A program made the position numbers and the translations under genes. DNA of 64,000 nucleotides from Pseudomonas sp. MWU13-2105 (GTDB taxonomy: Bacteria > Pseudomonadota > Gammaproteobacteria > Pseudomonadales > Pseudomonadaceae), in contig NZ_JALLIY010000004.1 of assembly GCF_023242315.1 (NCBI RefSeq), positions 1 to 64,000 on the forward strand, in the 5' to 3' direction. Below the pieces are notes generated by a model, which saw nothing but the letters and a program-made list of their open reading frames with translations, was not told where the DNA came from and did no database searches. The number at the start of each line of letters is the position of its first letter. The first letter of the stretch is position 1. Of this stretch, positions 9,297 to 20,628 are shown piece after piece.

Positions 9297-10268
9297 ATGC
9301 AGACTTTGTACCCGCAGATCAAACCCTACGCCCGGCACGATCTGGCCGTGGATGAAACGCATGTACTGTATGTCGACGAGAGTGGCTCGCCCGAAGGCTT
9401 GCCGGTGGTATTTATCCACGGTGGACCGGGAGCCGGCTGCGACGCCCAGAGCCGGTGCTATTTCGATCCCAACCTGTTTCGCATCATCACCTTCGACCAG
9501 CGCGGTTGCGGGCGTTCGACGCCCCACGCGAACCTGGAGAACAACACCACCTGGGACCTGGTGGCGGACCTTGAGCGCATTCGCCAGCACCTGGAAATCG
9601 ACAAATGGGTGCTGTTCGGCGGCTCCTGGGGGTCGACGCTGGCCCTGGCCTACGCCCAGACCCACGCGGATCGGGTGCATGGCCTGATCCTGCGGGGGAT
9701 CTTCCTCGCCCGCCAACAGGAGATCGAGTGGTTCTACCAGGCCGGCGCCAGTCGCCTGTTCCCCGACTACTGGCAGGACTACGTGGCGCCGATCCCGCTG
9801 GATGAGCGCGACGACCTGCTCAACGCCTTCCACAAACGCCTGACCGGCAACGACCAGATCGCCCAGATGCACGCTGCCAAGGCCTGGTCGCTGTGGGAAG
9901 GCCGTACCGCGACCCTGCGTCCGAACCCGCTGGTGGTCGATCGTTTCTCCGAGCCGCAGCGCGCGCTGTCGATTGCCCGGATCGAATGTCACTACTTCAC
10001 CAACGACGCCTTCCTCGAACCTAACCAGTTGATCCGCGACATGGGCAAGATCGCCCACCTGCCGGGGGTCATCGTGCACGGTCGCTATGATGTGATCTGC
10101 CCGCTGGACAACGCCTGGGAATTGCACCAGGCCTGGCCCAACAGCGAATTGCAGGTAATTCGCGACGCCGGTCATGCGGCGTCCGAGCCGGGTATCACCG
10201 ATGCACTGGTGCGCGCCGCCGACCAGATGGCCCGGCGCCTGCTCGACCTGCCTCTCGAAGAAGCATGA
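9297..10268 (+). CDS. pip: Proline iminopeptidase (S33 alpha/beta hydrolase)
   Basis: This enzyme removes N-terminal proline from peptides in the cytoplasm. The 323-residue product shows the oxyanion motif HGGPGAGC, the nucleophile elbow GGSWGS with Ser110, Asp265 in GRYDVICP and His293 in [10 protein letters not shown], which gives a complete triad. [11 protein letters not shown] is a strong family marker. The ATG at 9297 is six bases after GGAG; a GTG immediately upstream is also in frame. The gene overlaps dtd by four bases (ATGA), so the two are translationally coupled. Confidence 0.93.
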   Translation: MQTLYPQIKPYARHDLAVDETHVLYVDESGSPEGLPVVFIHGGPGAGCDAQSRCYFDPNLFRIITFDQRGCGRSTPHANLENNTTWDLVADLERIRQHLEIDKWVLFGGSWGSTLALAYAQTHADRVHGLILRGIFLARQQEIEWFYQAGASRLFPDYWQDYVAPIPLDERDDLLNAFHKRLTGNDQIAQMHAAKAWSLWEGRTATLRPNPLVVDRFSEPQRALSIARIECHYFTNDAFLEPNQLIRDMGKIAHLPGVIVHGRYDVICPLDNAWELHQAWPNSELQVIRDAGHAASEPGITDALVRAADQMARRLLDLPLEEA

Positions 10269-10702
10269 AGGGCCTGTTGCAACGCGTCAGCGCCGCGCGG
10301 GTAGAGGTGACCGGAGAGGTGGTCGGAGCGATTGACCAGGGTTTGCTGGTGTTGCTGGCGGTGGAGCCAGGCGATACCCAGGCACATGCCGACAAACTGC
10401 TGAAGAAGCTGCTTAACTATCGGGTGTTCAGTGATCCGCAGGGCAAGATGAACCTTTCCCTGGCGGACACCGGCGGCGGTTTGCTGCTGGTGTCGCAGTT
10501 CACCCTGGCGGCCGATACCCAGAGTGGATTGCGTCCGAGCTTCTCCACGGCGGCGCCTCCGGCGCTTGCCGAGGCTCTGTTCGACTATGTAGTGGCACAG
10601 GCGCAGCGCTTGCATGGGCAGGTGGCGACCGGGCGTTTCGGGGCGGACATGCAGGTGCATCTGGTCAATGATGGCCCGGTTACCTTCCTGTTACAGACCT
10701 GA
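10265..10702 (+). CDS. dtd: D-aminoacyl-tRNA deacylase
   Basis: This cytoplasmic proofreading enzyme hydrolyses D-aminoacyl-tRNA (and glycyl-tRNA-Ala), releasing free tRNA. The 145-residue length is standard. The active-site motifs SQFTL and the C-terminal NDGPVTF, which carries the Gly-cisPro chiral filter, are both intact. Its start codon lies inside the pip stop codon (ATGA overlap). Confidence 0.95.
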   Translation: MKGLLQRVSAARVEVTGEVVGAIDQGLLVLLAVEPGDTQAHADKLLKKLLNYRVFSDPQGKMNLSLADTGGGLLLVSQFTLAADTQSGLRPSFSTAAPPALAEALFDYVVAQAQRLHGQVATGRFGADMQVHLVNDGPVTFLLQT

Positions 10703-10967
10703 ATGCACCAAAAACGACGTATTTGACTGAAAACAGGGGGTTTTCGCGATAAATACTTTGTTTCACCTGATGCGTTGTAACGCGGCCTACTAGATAATCG
10801 CGCGCTACGGGGATCGGCGTTCGTTGGTCCAATTTGACTTAGGTAGAGACTTGTCCGTGACCGTTTGGGGAATCATTTGCCCCCAAGGGAGTCGGAACAA
10901 TGCTCGCCAACCTGGCATATAGATAGCTGGCCGTTGGTTTTTGATCTGTTTTCGGCGAGGGTTGCTC

Positions 10968-12779
10968 GTGATTGTTAGTCCCTGTAATGCTCCAACACTG
11001 ACTGCCAAAGGTTTGAGAAAAGCACTGGTGGCGGGCTCGGCACTGCTTTGCCTGCTCAGCGCCGGTCAACTCTTTGCGTTCAATCTGGATGATGTGTCGG
11101 CCAAGGCCAAGACGCTGGCCGGGCAGAAATACGAAGCTCCGCGCAGCAATCTGCCGAACGAGTTCCGTGACATGAAGTTCGCGGACTACCAGAAAATCCG
11201 TTTCCTGACCGACAAGGCCGAATGGGCGGGCGAGAAAACCCCTTTCAAGCTGTCGTTCTACCATCAGGGCATGCACTTCGATACGCCGGTGAAGATCAAC
11301 GAGATCACCGCGGACGATGTGAAAGAGATCAAATACGACCCGACCCGTTTCGATTTCGGTGACGTCAAGTTCGATCCGAAAGCCACCGAACAGCTGGGTT
11401 ATGCCGGCTTTCGCGTGCTTTATCCGATCAACAAGGCGGATAAGCAGGACGAGATCATGACCATGCTCGGCGCGAGTTACTTCCGCGTCGTGGGCAAGGG
11501 TCAGACCTATGGCCTGTCGGCGCGTGGCATGGCCATCGATACCGCCTTGCCGTCCGGCGAAGAGTTCCCGCGCTTCACCGAGTTCTGGATCCAGCAGCCC
11601 AAGCCGACCGACAAGCACCTGGTGATTTTCGCCCTGCTCGACTCGCCACGGGCCACCGGCGCGTACCGCTTGATCCTGCGTCCGGGCACCGACACCATCG
11701 TCGACGTGAAGGCGCAGATGTACCTGCGCGACAAGGTCGGCAAGCTCGGCGTGGCTCCGCTGACCAGTATGTTCCTGTTCGGTGCCAACCAGCCGTCCAA
11801 GGTCCTCAACTACCGTCGCGAGCTGCATGACTCCAGCGGCCTGTCGATCCATGCCGGCAATGGCGAGTGGGTCTGGCGTCCGCTGAACAACCCGAAACAC
11901 CTGGCGGTGAGCAATTTCTCCGTGGAAAACCCGCGGGGCTTCGGCTTGCTGCAGCGTGGCCGTGACTTCAGCCACTACGAAGACCTCGACGACCGCTACG
12001 ACAAGCGCCCAAGCGCCTGGATCGAGCCCAAGGGCGACTGGGGCAAGGGCACCGTCGACCTGGTGGAGATTCCGACCGCCGACGAAACCAACGACAATAT
12101 CGTGGCGTTCTGGAACCCGGCCGAGCGTGCCGATGCTGGCCAGCCGATGAACTTTGCCTACCGCCTGCACTGGACCACCGACGAAGCGGCCCTGCATTCG
12201 CCGGACAGTGCCTGGGTCAAGCAGACCCTCAAGTCCACCGGTGACGTCAAGCAATCCAACCTGATCCGTCAACCGGACGGCAGCGTGGCCTACCTGATCG
12301 ACTTCGAAGGCCCGTCACTCAAGGCCTTGCCTGAAGACGCCGCGGTGCGCAGCCAGGTCAGCGTCGGCGACAACGCCGAACTGGTGGAAAACAGCCTGCG
12401 TTACAACGCGGAAACCCAGGGCTGGCGCCTGACCCTGCGCTTGAAGGTCAAGGATCCGGGCAAGGCCACCGAGCTGCGCGCCAACCTGGTCAAGGATATC
12501 GCCGTGGCGGATCCGGCCAAGGTGGCGGTCTCCTCCCAGGTGGTCAAGGCCGACAAGGTCGCGGCCAAGCAGCAGGAGAAAGAGAAGGCCCTGGAAAAGA
12601 AAGAGCAGGCTCAGGACAAGAAAGAGCCAGCCCAGGACAAGAAAGAGCCGGCCCAGGACAAGAAAGAGCATGACGCCGCGGCGCCAGCTGCCGAGGCTGC
12701 CCCAACCACCCCGGTACCGGTGCCGACTGAGCAAGTCCTGACCGAGACCTGGAGCTACCAGTTGCCTGCCGATGAGTAA
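10968..12779 (+). CDS. opgG: Periplasmic glucans biosynthesis protein OpgG (MdoG)
   Basis: This periplasmic protein is needed to build osmoregulated periplasmic glucans, probably by shaping the beta-glucan backbone made by OpgH. The 603-residue product has an N-terminal hydrophobic export signal ending near GQLFA, then the MdoG fold with the opening stretch [15 protein letters not shown]. The GTG at 10968 is chosen because GCGAGG precedes it by seven bases. The C terminus is unusual: after the conserved domain it runs through Lys/Glu/Gln-rich repeats and an Ala/Pro stretch before the closing WSYQLPADE. The stop overlaps the opgH start by eight bases. Confidence 0.95.
   Translation: MIVSPCNAPTLTAKGLRKALVAGSALLCLLSAGQLFAFNLDDVSAKAKTLAGQKYEAPRSNLPNEFRDMKFADYQKIRFLTDKAEWAGEKTPFKLSFYHQGMHFDTPVKINEITADDVKEIKYDPTRFDFGDVKFDPKATEQLGYAGFRVLYPINKADKQDEIMTMLGASYFRVVGKGQTYGLSARGMAIDTALPSGEEFPRFTEFWIQQPKPTDKHLVIFALLDSPRATGAYRLILRPGTDTIVDVKAQMYLRDKVGKLGVAPLTSMFLFGANQPSKVLNYRRELHDSSGLSIHAGNGEWVWRPLNNPKHLAVSNFSVENPRGFGLLQRGRDFSHYEDLDDRYDKRPSAWIEPKGDWGKGTVDLVEIPTADETNDNIVAFWNPAERADAGQPMNFAYRLHWTTDEAALHSPDSAWVKQTLKSTGDVKQSNLIRQPDGSVAYLIDFEGPSLKALPEDAAVRSQVSVGDNAELVENSLRYNAETQGWRLTLRLKVKDPGKATELRANLVKDIAVADPAKVAVSSQVVKADKVAAKQQEKEKALEKKEQAQDKKEPAQDKKEPAQDKKEHDAAAPAAEAAPTTPVPVPTEQVLTETWSYQLPADE
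12606..12668 (+). repeat. Three tandem 21-bp repeats inside opgG
   Basis: Units at 12606-12626, 12627-12647 and 12648-12668 each encode (Q/P)AQDKKE. The second and third differ at one base. They form part of a charged, probably disordered tail of OpgG and could change copy number by slippage without shifting frame. Confidence 0.8.
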
Positions 12780-15342
12780 TCCAAACGTACAGCCAGAGGC
12801 TCTTTTCGAGTACCTGGCGCACTTGCCGCTGAGCAATGAGCAGCGTGCGGAACTGTCGAACTGCAGCTCGTTCGCCGAGCTGCATGAGCGCCTGAGCGAG
12901 CAGCCGGCGGTCGACGCCGGCGATGCCGCACAGGCTTCGGTGGGGCGGCGCTTGATCCTCGACACGGCGGCCGAGCTGGAAGACGCCGAGATGCTTGCGG
13001 TGGATGCTGCTGGTCGCGTGCGCCTCAAGGCCACGCCGCCGATCCGTCGGACCCGGGTCGTACCGGAGCCGTGGCGGACCAATATCCTCGTGCGTGGCTG
13101 GCGGCGCCTGACCGGGCGCAGCAACCCGCCAGTGCCCAAGGACGACAAGCGTGACCTGCCCCATGCGCGCTGGCGCACCGTGGGTTCGATTCGCCGCTAT
13201 ATCCTGCTGGTGCTGATGCTCGGCCAGACCATCGTTGCCGGCTGGTATATGAAAGGCATCATGCCTTACCAGGGCTGGGCGTTCGTCGATCTCAACGAAG
13301 TGGTCCACCAACCGCTGTTGCAGACCGCCCAGCAAGTTCTGCCTTATCTGCTGCAGACCAGCATCCTGGTGCTGTTCGGGATTCTGTTCTGCTGGGTCTC
13401 GGCGGGTTTCTGGACCGCCTTGATGGGCTTTCTCGAATTGCTCACCGGGCATGACAAATACCGCATCTCCGGCGCCAGCGCCGGCAGTGAGCCGATCGCC
13501 AAGGACGCTCGTACCGCCATCGTCATGCCGATCTGCAACGAAGATGTGCCACGGGTGTTTGCCGGCTTGCGGGCGACCTTCGAGTCGGTCGCGGCCACCG
13601 GTGACCTGGATCGTTTCGACTTCTTTGTCCTCAGCGACAGTAACGACAGCGATATCTGCGTTGCCGAGCAGCAGGCCTGGCTGGATGTCTGCCGCGAAGC
13701 CTCGGGATTCGGCAAGATTTTCTACCGCCGCCGCCGCCGCCGTGTGAAGCGCAAGAGCGGTAACCTCGACGACTTCTGCCGGCGCTGGGGCGGCGACTAC
13801 AAGTACATGGTGGTGCTCGACGCCGACAGCGTCATGAGCGGCGAATGCCTGACCAGCCTGGTGCGCCTGATGGAAGCCACGCCGGACGCCGGGATCATCC
13901 AGACCGCGCCACGGGCGTCGGGCATGGACACCTTGTATGCGCGCATGCAGCAGTTCGCGACCCGCGTCTACGGCCCGTTGTTCACCGCCGGCCTGCACTT
14001 CTGGCAACTGGGCGAGTCGCACTACTGGGGCCACAACGCGATCATCCGCATGAAGCCGTTTATCGAGCACTGCGCCCTGGCGCCGTTGCCGGGTAAAGGT
14101 GCCTTCGCCGGTGCGATCCTCTCCCACGACTTCGTCGAAGCCGCGCTGATGCGCCGTGCCGGCTGGGGCGTATGGATCGCCTACGACCTGCCGGGCAGCT
14201 ACGAAGAACTGCCACCGAACCTGCTCGACGAGCTCAAGCGCGACCGCCGCTGGTGCCACGGCAACCTGATGAACTTCCGCCTGTTCCTGGTCAAGGGCAT
14301 GCACCCGGTGCACCGTGCGGTATTCCTCACTGGCGTGATGTCCTACCTGTCGGCGCCGCTGTGGTTCTTCTTCCTGGTGCTGTCGACGGCCCTGCTGGCG
14401 GTCAACACGCTGATGGAGCCGCAGTACTTCATGGAGCCGCGCCAGCTCTATCCGCTGTGGCCGCAATGGCATCCTGACAAGGCGGTGGCGCTGTTCTCCA
14501 CCACCATCGTGCTGCTGTTCCTGCCCAAGCTGCTGAGCATCATCCTGATCTGGGCCAAGGGCGCGAAAGAGTTCGGCGGCAAGTTCAAGGTAACCTTGTC
14601 GATGCTGTTGGAGATGCTCTTTTCCATGCTGCTGGCGCCGGTGCGGATGATTTTCCACACCCGCTTCGTCCTGGCCGCGTTCCTCGGTTGGGCGGCGACC
14701 TGGAACTCTCCGCAGCGTGACGACGACTCCACGCCGTGGAGCGAGGCGGTGCGCCGGCATGGCCCGCAAACCCTGCTGGGTGCGCTCTGGGCGCTGCTGG
14801 TGGTCTGGCTCAACCCGAGCTTCCTCTGGTGGCTGATCCCGATCGTCGGTTCGCTGATGCTGTCGATCCCGGTCTCGGTGATCTCCAGCCGGGTCAAGCT
14901 GGGCCTGCGTTCCAAGGATGAGAGCCTGTTTCTCATTCCCGAGGAATACAACCCGCCGCAAGCCTTGCTGGCCACGGACGAGTACACCCACGAAAACCGT
15001 TGGCATGCGCTGAATGACGGCTTTGTCCGGGCAGTGGTCGATCCACGCCAGAATGCCCTGGCCTGTGCCCTGGCAACGGCCCGTCACGCCCAGGCCGAGC
15101 CGATCGAATGGCTGCGTGTCGAGCGTGTGCGGCATGCGCTGAAGGTCGGCCCGACCGGCTTGGACAATCAGTCGCGCTTGCACCTGCTGAGCGATCCGGT
15201 GGCCCTGACCCGCTTGCATGAGCAGGTCTGGAGTGAAGGCCATGCCGAGTGGCTGGGCGCCTGGCGCCAGTCGATCAAGGCCGATCCCCATGCGCCGTTG
15301 CTGCCTCTGCAACCGGCCACAACGGCGGCCCAGCCCGCCTGA
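12772..15342 (+). CDS. opgH: Glucans biosynthesis glucosyltransferase H
   Basis: This inner-membrane family-2 glycosyltransferase makes the linear beta-glucan backbone of periplasmic glucans from UDP-glucose. The 856-residue product has membrane segments near residues 140-160 and 185-215, a cytoplasmic catalytic domain with VVLDADSVM and the downstream RRWCHGN acceptor motif of the QxxRW type, and further membrane helices in the C-terminal third. Its start overlaps the opgG stop. In E. coli OpgH also restrains FtsZ according to nutrient status; whether this one does so is unknown. Confidence 0.95.
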   Translation: MSNPNVQPEALFEYLAHLPLSNEQRAELSNCSSFAELHERLSEQPAVDAGDAAQASVGRRLILDTAAELEDAEMLAVDAAGRVRLKATPPIRRTRVVPEPWRTNILVRGWRRLTGRSNPPVPKDDKRDLPHARWRTVGSIRRYILLVLMLGQTIVAGWYMKGIMPYQGWAFVDLNEVVHQPLLQTAQQVLPYLLQTSILVLFGILFCWVSAGFWTALMGFLELLTGHDKYRISGASAGSEPIAKDARTAIVMPICNEDVPRVFAGLRATFESVAATGDLDRFDFFVLSDSNDSDICVAEQQAWLDVCREASGFGKIFYRRRRRRVKRKSGNLDDFCRRWGGDYKYMVVLDADSVMSGECLTSLVRLMEATPDAGIIQTAPRASGMDTLYARMQQFATRVYGPLFTAGLHFWQLGESHYWGHNAIIRMKPFIEHCALAPLPGKGAFAGAILSHDFVEAALMRRAGWGVWIAYDLPGSYEELPPNLLDELKRDRRWCHGNLMNFRLFLVKGMHPVHRAVFLTGVMSYLSAPLWFFFLVLSTALLAVNTLMEPQYFMEPRQLYPLWPQWHPDKAVALFSTTIVLLFLPKLLSIILIWAKGAKEFGGKFKVTLSMLLEMLFSMLLAPVRMIFHTRFVLAAFLGWAATWNSPQRDDDSTPWSEAVRRHGPQTLLGALWALLVVWLNPSFLWWLIPIVGSLMLSIPVSVISSRVKLGLRSKDESLFLIPEEYNPPQALLATDEYTHENRWHALNDGFVRAVVDPRQNALACALATARHAQAEPIEWLRVERVRHALKVGPTGLDNQSRLHLLSDPVALTRLHEQVWSEGHAEWLGAWRQSIKADPHAPLLPLQPATTAAQPA

Positions 15343-15348
15343 CGCCCG

Positions 15349-15386
15349 AGGGGCCGCGGTGTGACAAGCACCGCGGCCCCTTTGTC
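15349..15386 (+). terminator. Intrinsic terminator after opgH
   Basis: A perfect 13-bp stem (AGGGGCCGCGGTG at 15349-15361 with 15369-15381) and a seven-base loop are followed by TTGTCATTT. It starts seven bases after the opgH stop. Confidence 0.85.
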
Positions 15387-15545
15387 ATTTGGTAACAAAA
15401 GACCCGTCGCCCCTCGGTGTTGCCTCGCATCCGACTACGTTAGGATCGCCCCCCAAAATCGTCTCCGCCAGACCTGGCGCCGTGCTTTCGCGCGGGTGTT
15501 GCAGGGCTTGGCGGTACGAACGGAAAAGCGGCCCTGGGGAGTTTC

Positions 15546-16346
15546 ATGATGAAAAGGTTTCTGTCGATCCTGCTGTTGGGTCTGGTTGTGCTCACTCACG
15601 CCTGTGCGCTGCAGGCGGGCGCCATTGACGATGCACTCAAGCGCGGCAGCCTGAAAGTGGGGACCAATCCGACGTATATTCCCTTCGAAATGACGAACAA
15701 GCGCGGCGAAATCATCGGTTTCGAGATCGATCTGTTGCGTGAAATGAGTCGGGCACTGGGGGTCAAGCTGGAACTGGTGCCCAGCCCTTACGCCGAGCTG
15801 CTCCCTGGTTTACTGGCCAACAAGTTCGATCTGATCGCCAGTGGCATGACCCTGACCCAGGAGCGCAACCTGCGGCTGAACTTCAGCGACGCCTTTATCG
15901 TGGTCGGGCAGACGCTGCTGATCCCCGTGGCGCTGGGCAGCCAGGTGCAGAGTTTCGAGGACCTCAACGCGGCCGGTTATCGCATTGCCGCCAAGGCTGG
16001 GACCACGGGTGAAATCGTCGCGAAAAAAATGATGGGCGAGGCCCGACTGAGCACTTTTGCCAATGAGGAGGACGCTGTGCAGGCCGTGCTCGATGGCAAG
16101 GCCGACGCCTTTGTCCACGACGCCCCCTACAATCTGGTGGCGGTGAACAAATTGGGAGACGGCAAGCTGTTGTGCCTGGACCAGCCGTTCACCTATGAAC
16201 CCCTGGCCTTCGGGGTGAGGAAGGGCGACCACGACAGCCTCAACTGGATCAACCATTTCCTCCACCAGATTGCCGAAGATGGCACCTATGATCGGATCCA
16301 CGACCAGTGGTTCAAGAACAGCGAATGGCTGGCCGAGATCGATTGA
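15546..16346 (+). CDS. ABC transporter periplasmic solute-binding protein, family 3 (amino-acid type)
   Basis: This is a periplasmic receptor of the polar amino-acid type. The 266-residue product has a signal peptide up to about residue 25 (CALQAG region). It then shows GTNPTYIPFEM, FEIDLLREMSRALG, the LIASGMTLTQERN ligand-loop motif and VHDAPYN, all typical of family 3. A Cys near the signal end does not fit a good lipobox. No permease or ATPase gene lies beside it, so it is an orphan that must share a transporter or act in sensing. Two adjacent ATGs (15546 and 15549) follow GGGGAG. Confidence 0.85.
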   Translation: MMKRFLSILLLGLVVLTHACALQAGAIDDALKRGSLKVGTNPTYIPFEMTNKRGEIIGFEIDLLREMSRALGVKLELVPSPYAELLPGLLANKFDLIASGMTLTQERNLRLNFSDAFIVVGQTLLIPVALGSQVQSFEDLNAAGYRIAAKAGTTGEIVAKKMMGEARLSTFANEEDAVQAVLDGKADAFVHDAPYNLVAVNKLGDGKLLCLDQPFTYEPLAFGVRKGDHDSLNWINHFLHQIAEDGTYDRIHDQWFKNSEWLAEID

Positions 16347-16381
16347 GCCCGGGCGCGATTGTACGTGCCCCGCAAACCTCA

Positions 16382-16456
16382 TGTGGGAGCGGAGCAGGCC
16401 CGCGAAGAGGCCCGTGAGAACGGCGAAAAGCTTCGCGGGCAAGCTCCGCTCCCACA
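16382..16456. repeat. REPIN-like inverted REP pair between convergent genes
   Basis: TGTGGGAGCGGAGCAGGCCC at the left and GGGCAAGCTCCGCTCCCACA at the right are near-perfect inverted ends around a short centre. The element sits between the convergent solute-binding protein and chemoreceptor genes and could terminate both transcripts. Confidence 0.85.
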
Positions 16457-16482
16457 AGCCCGCATACACAGGAAGTGGGGGC

Positions 16483-18426
16483 TCAGACCTTGAAGCGCTC
16501 CACCAGCCGCTGCAACTGAGCCCCCAGTTGGCTCAGTTGCAGGCTGGCGGCGGCGGTCTCGTCGCAGGCGTTGGCGGTCTGCTGGGACATGTCCCGCACA
16601 TGCAGCACGCTGCGGCTGATCTGCTCAGCGACGACACTCTGTTCTTCGCCGGCGGCGGCAATCTGTTCGTTCATCCCGAGGATCTGCGACACGCTGCGGC
16701 TGATGGCTTCGAGCTTGCCGCCACTGTGGCGGCTCGACTCGACGCTGTGGCGAGTCAGCTTGCGGCTGCTGTCGAGCATGCCCGCGACCTCCTGCGTGCC
16801 ACCCTGCAATGCCGTGATCAGGTCCTTGATCTCCTGTGCCGAATCCTGGGTGCGTTGCGCCAGGCAGCGGACCTCGTCGGCGACCACCGCGAAGCCGCTG
16901 CCGGCCTCGCCAGCCCTGGCCGCTTCGATGGCGGCATTCAGGGCCAGCAGGTTGGTCTGCTGGGATACCGACTTGATCACGTCGAGCACGCTGCCGATCC
17001 GCTCGCTTTCGCGCTGGAGCCCACCCATGGCCTGGGAGCAGCGCTGCATATGTTGCTCAAGCTGTTCGATCTGTTCGATGGCATCGGCCACGGCACTGTC
17101 GCCTTCGCGGGCCTGTTGGTCGGCCTGGGTGGCCGCCACGGAGGCGGTTTCGGCGTGACGGGCGACCTCGAGCACGCTGGCGCTCATCTGTTTCATGGCG
17201 GCGGCGACTTGCTCGGTGGCGGCATACTGGCTGCTGACGCTGGCATCGGTCTGTTCGGTACTGGTCGACAAGTGCTCGGCGGCGTTGGCCACCCGCGAAG
17301 CGCTGGCACCGATGCCGCGGATCAGCTCGCGCAAACCCAGGGTCATGCCGCGCATGGCCTGTTGCAACTGGCCAAGCTCGTCCTGGCGATCCACCGCGAC
17401 ATCGCGGCTCAGGTCGCCAGCGGCGATATGGCGGGCCAGTTTCAGGCTGCGTGAGAGCGGGATCAGCAACTGGCGACTGAGGACCCAGGCGGCCAAGGTG
17501 GCGATCAACCAGGCCAACAGGGCGATTTTCGCCAGTAGCCATTTCGCCGCCTGGGCCTGGCGATCGCGGGCCAGGGTCTGGCCGCGGCTGAGCTCCTCGT
17601 TGCCGGCCAATAGCCGGTCGCCCAAACCCTCCATCACATTGTGGGCCGACTCGGCGAGCAGTTGCGCCTCCTTGAAACGCTGCAGGGCCTCGCGATAGTG
17701 ACGCAGTTCCATCAGCATGCGCTGGTGGTCGTCGGCCAGCGGCGCTGTCAGCGGCGTCACCTGGGCCTCGAGTTGGCCAAGTCGGTCGATGGCCTTCAGC
17801 GCCTGCTCCGAATAGGCTTGCAGCGAGTCGAACAGATAGGCCGGTGTCTGCACGCTGGCGTGGGTCTCGTTGAGCAGTTGACGGAGTTCTTCGACGCGTT
17901 TGAGCGGGGCCTGCCACTGCTGCCCGTGGGGGCTCTTGCTCGCCTCGCGCAGTTGGTGGGCAGCGAAGCGGGCCACCGCCTGGGTGGCCTGTCCCAGGCC
18001 AGCGTTCAGGCGCTTGCGGGCGCGCTCGCGGTCTCGCAGGTTTTCATCGAGATCGTCGAGGGTGGTCTGGAAAGCCTGGGTCGTGTGCTGCTGGTCGGTG
18101 AGGATCTGTCGCTCGCCCGGGTCCGCCAGGCGCGGCGGCAGCGCCGCCAGCAGTTGCTCGATGCTTGCCAGTTGGCGGCTGATCCGGGTCCGGCTTTGCG
18201 GGTCGTTCAGCACCCGGAAGGTGATGCGTTCAGCGCGCATGTCGCTGCTCAGGCGGCTGAGCCGGGCGATGCTGGAAAGCGTGTGCGAGCGTTCTATGCT
18301 GGTGCTCAAGGCGTGCCAGCCGGTGAGGGTGACCGCCAGGGTCAAGAGCAGCACGAGGCCAAAGCCGAGGGCCAGTTTGAAGCGGATACTGCGGTCGCGC
18401 AGTGCGCGCGTCAGCCAGTGGAACAT
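16483..18426 (-). CDS. Methyl-accepting chemotaxis protein with a long helical periplasmic sensor domain (HBM-like)
   Basis: This is an inner-membrane chemoreceptor of 647 residues. A membrane helix near residues 16-38 is followed by about 260 residues of predominantly helical periplasmic sequence. The size and composition resemble the helical bimodular domain of P. putida McpS. A second membrane helix ([18 protein letters not shown]), a HAMP region and the signalling domain follow, with the tip [16 protein letters not shown] and [16 protein letters not shown]. There is no C-terminal CheR-tethering pentapeptide. The ligand is unknown. It is monocistronic, downstream of rsmE on the same strand. 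Confidence 0.9.
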   Translation of the reverse strand: MFHWLTRALRDRSIRFKLALGFGLVLLLTLAVTLTGWHALSTSIERSHTLSSIARLSRLSSDMRAERITFRVLNDPQSRTRISRQLASIEQLLAALPPRLADPGERQILTDQQHTTQAFQTTLDDLDENLRDRERARKRLNAGLGQATQAVARFAAHQLREASKSPHGQQWQAPLKRVEELRQLLNETHASVQTPAYLFDSLQAYSEQALKAIDRLGQLEAQVTPLTAPLADDHQRMLMELRHYREALQRFKEAQLLAESAHNVMEGLGDRLLAGNEELSRGQTLARDRQAQAAKWLLAKIALLAWLIATLAAWVLSRQLLIPLSRSLKLARHIAAGDLSRDVAVDRQDELGQLQQAMRGMTLGLRELIRGIGASASRVANAAEHLSTSTEQTDASVSSQYAATEQVAAAMKQMSASVLEVARHAETASVAATQADQQAREGDSAVADAIEQIEQLEQHMQRCSQAMGGLQRESERIGSVLDVIKSVSQQTNLLALNAAIEAARAGEAGSGFAVVADEVRCLAQRTQDSAQEIKDLITALQGGTQEVAGMLDSSRKLTRHSVESSRHSGGKLEAISRSVSQILGMNEQIAAAGEEQSVVAEQISRSVLHVRDMSQQTANACDETAAASLQLSQLGAQLQRLVERFKV

Positions 18427-18594
18427 GGTGAATCTCCTGTCAAACAGATGAGTCCATGGCCCTCATGCGCGGGTGCATGGGGCATGTTCTGTCATCGGCT
18501 TGGACGCGGGAGATGCGACCTGAATGGGCTGTGGGAAAGTTCTTTGAAGCTTGAGGTCTTTTTCTGTCGATCCCTTGTCAAGGTCGAACACGCT

Positions 18595-18653
18595 CCCACA
18601 GGGTCTATGTGTTCCCACTGGGCCTATGTGCTCAAGGTAAGATCTATGCGTTT
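18595..18653. repeat. Short tandem repeat upstream of the chemoreceptor gene
   Basis: Two contiguous 19-bp units (18595-18613 and 18614-18632) share CCCAC-GGG-CTATGTG-T. A third, weaker unit ending in GATCTATGCGTTT follows to 18653. The first unit begins with the tail of a REP core (CGCTCCCACA). The block lies between the rsmE stop and the chemoreceptor start. Confidence 0.55.
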
Positions 18654-18670
18654 AGGCTTGACCCGGGGGG

Positions 18671-19378
18671 TCAGAACAGCCTGGCGAGCAGGGCGGTCAC
18701 GGCGGTTTCGACCCGCAGGATGCGTTCGCCGAGTTGCACCGGTTGCAGCCCGGCCTTGCCCAGCAGGTCGATCTCGTAGGGGATCCAGCCGCCTTCCGGG
18801 CCGATGGCCAGGGTCACCGGCTCGTCCAGGCCGCGTGGGCAGGACGGGTAAGCGCCGGGGTGGCCGACCAGGCCGAGGGTGCCTGTGCTGATGGCCGGCA
18901 GGCGGTCCTCGACGAAGGGTTTGAAGCGCTTCTCGATGATGATCTCCGGCAGCACGGTGTCGCGGGTCTGCTCCAGGCCGAGGATCAGTTGCTCGCGAAT
19001 TGCTCCGGGTTCGAGGAACGGCGTCTGCCAGAAGCTTTTTTCCACCCGGTAGCTGTTCACCAGCACCACCTTGGGTACGCCGAGGGTGGCGACGGTCTGG
19101 AACACCCGGCGCAGCATCTTCGGGCGCGGCAGGGCGAGGATCAGGGTCAGCTGCAGTTTCGCCGGTGGCGCGCGATCCAGGCTGACCCGCAGCTCGGCCT
19201 CGCTGGCGTCCAGGCGCAGCACTTCGGCGCTGCCCATCAGGCCACCGATACGCCCCACCCGCAGGCTGTCACCCACTGCCAGGCGATGGACTTCCTGCAT
19301 ATGGGTCAGGCGCCGATCGCGCAGCACCACGAGGTCGGCCGCGATGAAGTCGGCCTCCTCCAGGAGCAGCAGATTCAC
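18671..19378 (-). CDS. rsmE: 16S rRNA (uracil1498-N3)-methyltransferase
   Basis: This SPOUT-family enzyme methylates U1498 of 16S rRNA using S-adenosylmethionine. The 235-residue product ends with the knot motifs LAIGPEGGW and [15 protein letters not shown], which bind the cofactor. I place the start at the GTG at 19378, which overlaps the tatC stop by four bases and gives the usual length. Longer readings run back through tatC in another frame and are not credible. It is coupled to the tat operon. Confidence 0.93.
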   Translation of the reverse strand: MNLLLLEEADFIAADLVVLRDRRLTHMQEVHRLAVGDSLRVGRIGGLMGSAEVLRLDASEAELRVSLDRAPPAKLQLTLILALPRPKMLRRVFQTVATLGVPKVVLVNSYRVEKSFWQTPFLEPGAIREQLILGLEQTRDTVLPEIIIEKRFKPFVEDRLPAISTGTLGLVGHPGAYPSCPRGLDEPVTLAIGPEGGWIPYEIDLLGKAGLQPVQLGERILRVETAVTALLARLF

Positions 19379-20160
19379 GTCAGCGGGGCTGGCGGCTGGG
19401 CGTCGTCGCTGTCGGCGGACTCTTCGTCGCTGCGTTTGCGGACCAGGCCGCCGAACAGGATGCCGATCTCGAACAGCAGCCACATCGGCACGGCCAGCAG
19501 GGTCTGGGAGAACACATCCGGCGGGGTCAGGATCATGCCGACCACGAAGCAGCCGATGACCACGTAGGGGCGGATCTTCTTCAGGTATTTGACGTCGACC
19601 ACGCCGATCCACACCAGCAGCACCACGGCCACCGGGATCTCGAAGGCCACGCCGAAGGCGAAGAACAGCGTCATCACGAAGTCGAGGTAGCTGGTGATGT
19701 CGGTCATCATTTCCACGCCGGCCGGGGTGGCGGCGGCGAAGAACTTGAAGATCAGCGGGAACACCAGGAAATAGGCGAAGGCCATGCCGGTGTAGAACAG
19801 CAGGATGCTCGACACCAGCAGTGGCACGGCGATGCGTTTTTCATGCTTGTACAGGCCCGGCGCGATAAAGCCCCAGATCTGGTGCAGGATCACCGGGATG
19901 GCCAGGAACAGCGAGACCATCATGGTCAGCTTGAGCGGCGTCAGGAACGGCGACGACACGTCGGTGGCGATCATCGTCGCGCCGGCCGGCAGGTACTGGC
20001 GCAGCGGGATGGAGACGAAGGTGTAGATCTGCTGGGTGAAGGCGAACAGCCCGGCGAAGATCAGGAAGATCGCCGCGACACAACGCAGCAGGCGGGTGCG
20101 CAACTCGGTGAGGTGCGAAACCAGCGGCATGTGCTGGTCGTTTTCCGGAATATCGCTCAT
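19375..20160 (-). CDS. tatC: Sec-independent protein translocase subunit TatC
   Basis: This is the core receptor of the twin-arginine translocase, with six membrane helices. The 261-residue product has the conserved start [19 protein letters not shown], and [14 protein letters not shown] in the first cytoplasmic loop, where the twin-arginine signal docks. The C-terminal tail is acidic ([10 protein letters not shown]). Its ATG overlaps the tatB stop by four bases, and its stop overlaps the rsmE start. Confidence 0.97.
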   Translation of the reverse strand: MSDIPENDQHMPLVSHLTELRTRLLRCVAAIFLIFAGLFAFTQQIYTFVSIPLRQYLPAGATMIATDVSSPFLTPLKLTMMVSLFLAIPVILHQIWGFIAPGLYKHEKRIAVPLLVSSILLFYTGMAFAYFLVFPLIFKFFAAATPAGVEMMTDITSYLDFVMTLFFAFGVAFEIPVAVVLLVWIGVVDVKYLKKIRPYVVIGCFVVGMILTPPDVFSQTLLAVPMWLLFEIGILFGGLVRKRSDEESADSDDAQPPAPLT

Positions 20161-20618
20161 GGGGCTCGCGGCGGCAAAGTAGGGTCATGAGGCGCAGGCG
20201 CGGCGCTTGGCGTCGGGCTTGCGGGTTCTGTCAGGTGCGGCGTCGGTTCCACGGCAGCGGGCAGCGCGACCGGCTCGGCGGCGCTCGGCGGCGTCTGCGG
20301 GACCTCCGGCGACAGCGGCGGGACGGCGTGGATCGTCTGTTCCGCCACCGGCTCGGCCGGCGTGCTCGTGGCGATCGGCGAGAGGATCTTGCGCGCCTCC
20401 TGCTCCAGCGAGAGGATGTGCTCGTTGTGCAGTTGCCGGCGGATCTCGTCGGCACCGATCTCGCGTTCCACTTCCTGCTTGATCGCGTTGAAGCTGCGCT
20501 TCAACCGGCCGACCCACAGGCCTGCCGTACGCGCGGCATGGGGCAGGCGCTCGGGGCCGAGCACCAGCAGGGCCACCAGGCCCACGAGCAACAGTTCACT
20601 GAAGCTGATACCGAACAT
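20157..20618 (-). CDS. tatB: Sec-independent protein translocase subunit TatB
   Basis: TatB forms the twin-arginine signal-binding complex with TatC. The 153-residue product opens with [20 protein letters not shown], the single N-terminal membrane helix, followed by [20 protein letters not shown], the amphipathic helix. A long Pro/Ala-rich tail follows from about residue 75. It lies ten bases after the tatA stop and overlaps tatC. Confidence 0.96.
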   Translation of the reverse strand: MFGISFSELLLVGLVALLVLGPERLPHAARTAGLWVGRLKRSFNAIKQEVEREIGADEIRRQLHNEHILSLEQEARKILSPIATSTPAEPVAEQTIHAVPPLSPEVPQTPPSAAEPVALPAAVEPTPHLTEPASPTPSAAPAPHDPTLPPRAP

Positions 20619-20628
20619 TAGTCAGTGC

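Noticed and set aside
10723..10753. TTGACT and GATAAA as an opgG promoter
   Set aside because: The spacing is 19 bases and the -10 is weak; not enough to support a promoter call.
12544..15312. A 922-codon open frame on the minus strand opposite opgH
   Set aside because: It is a GC-rich shadow of opgH and opgG; the predicted product is Arg/His/Gln-rich with no domain, and the plus strand encodes a complete glucosyltransferase.
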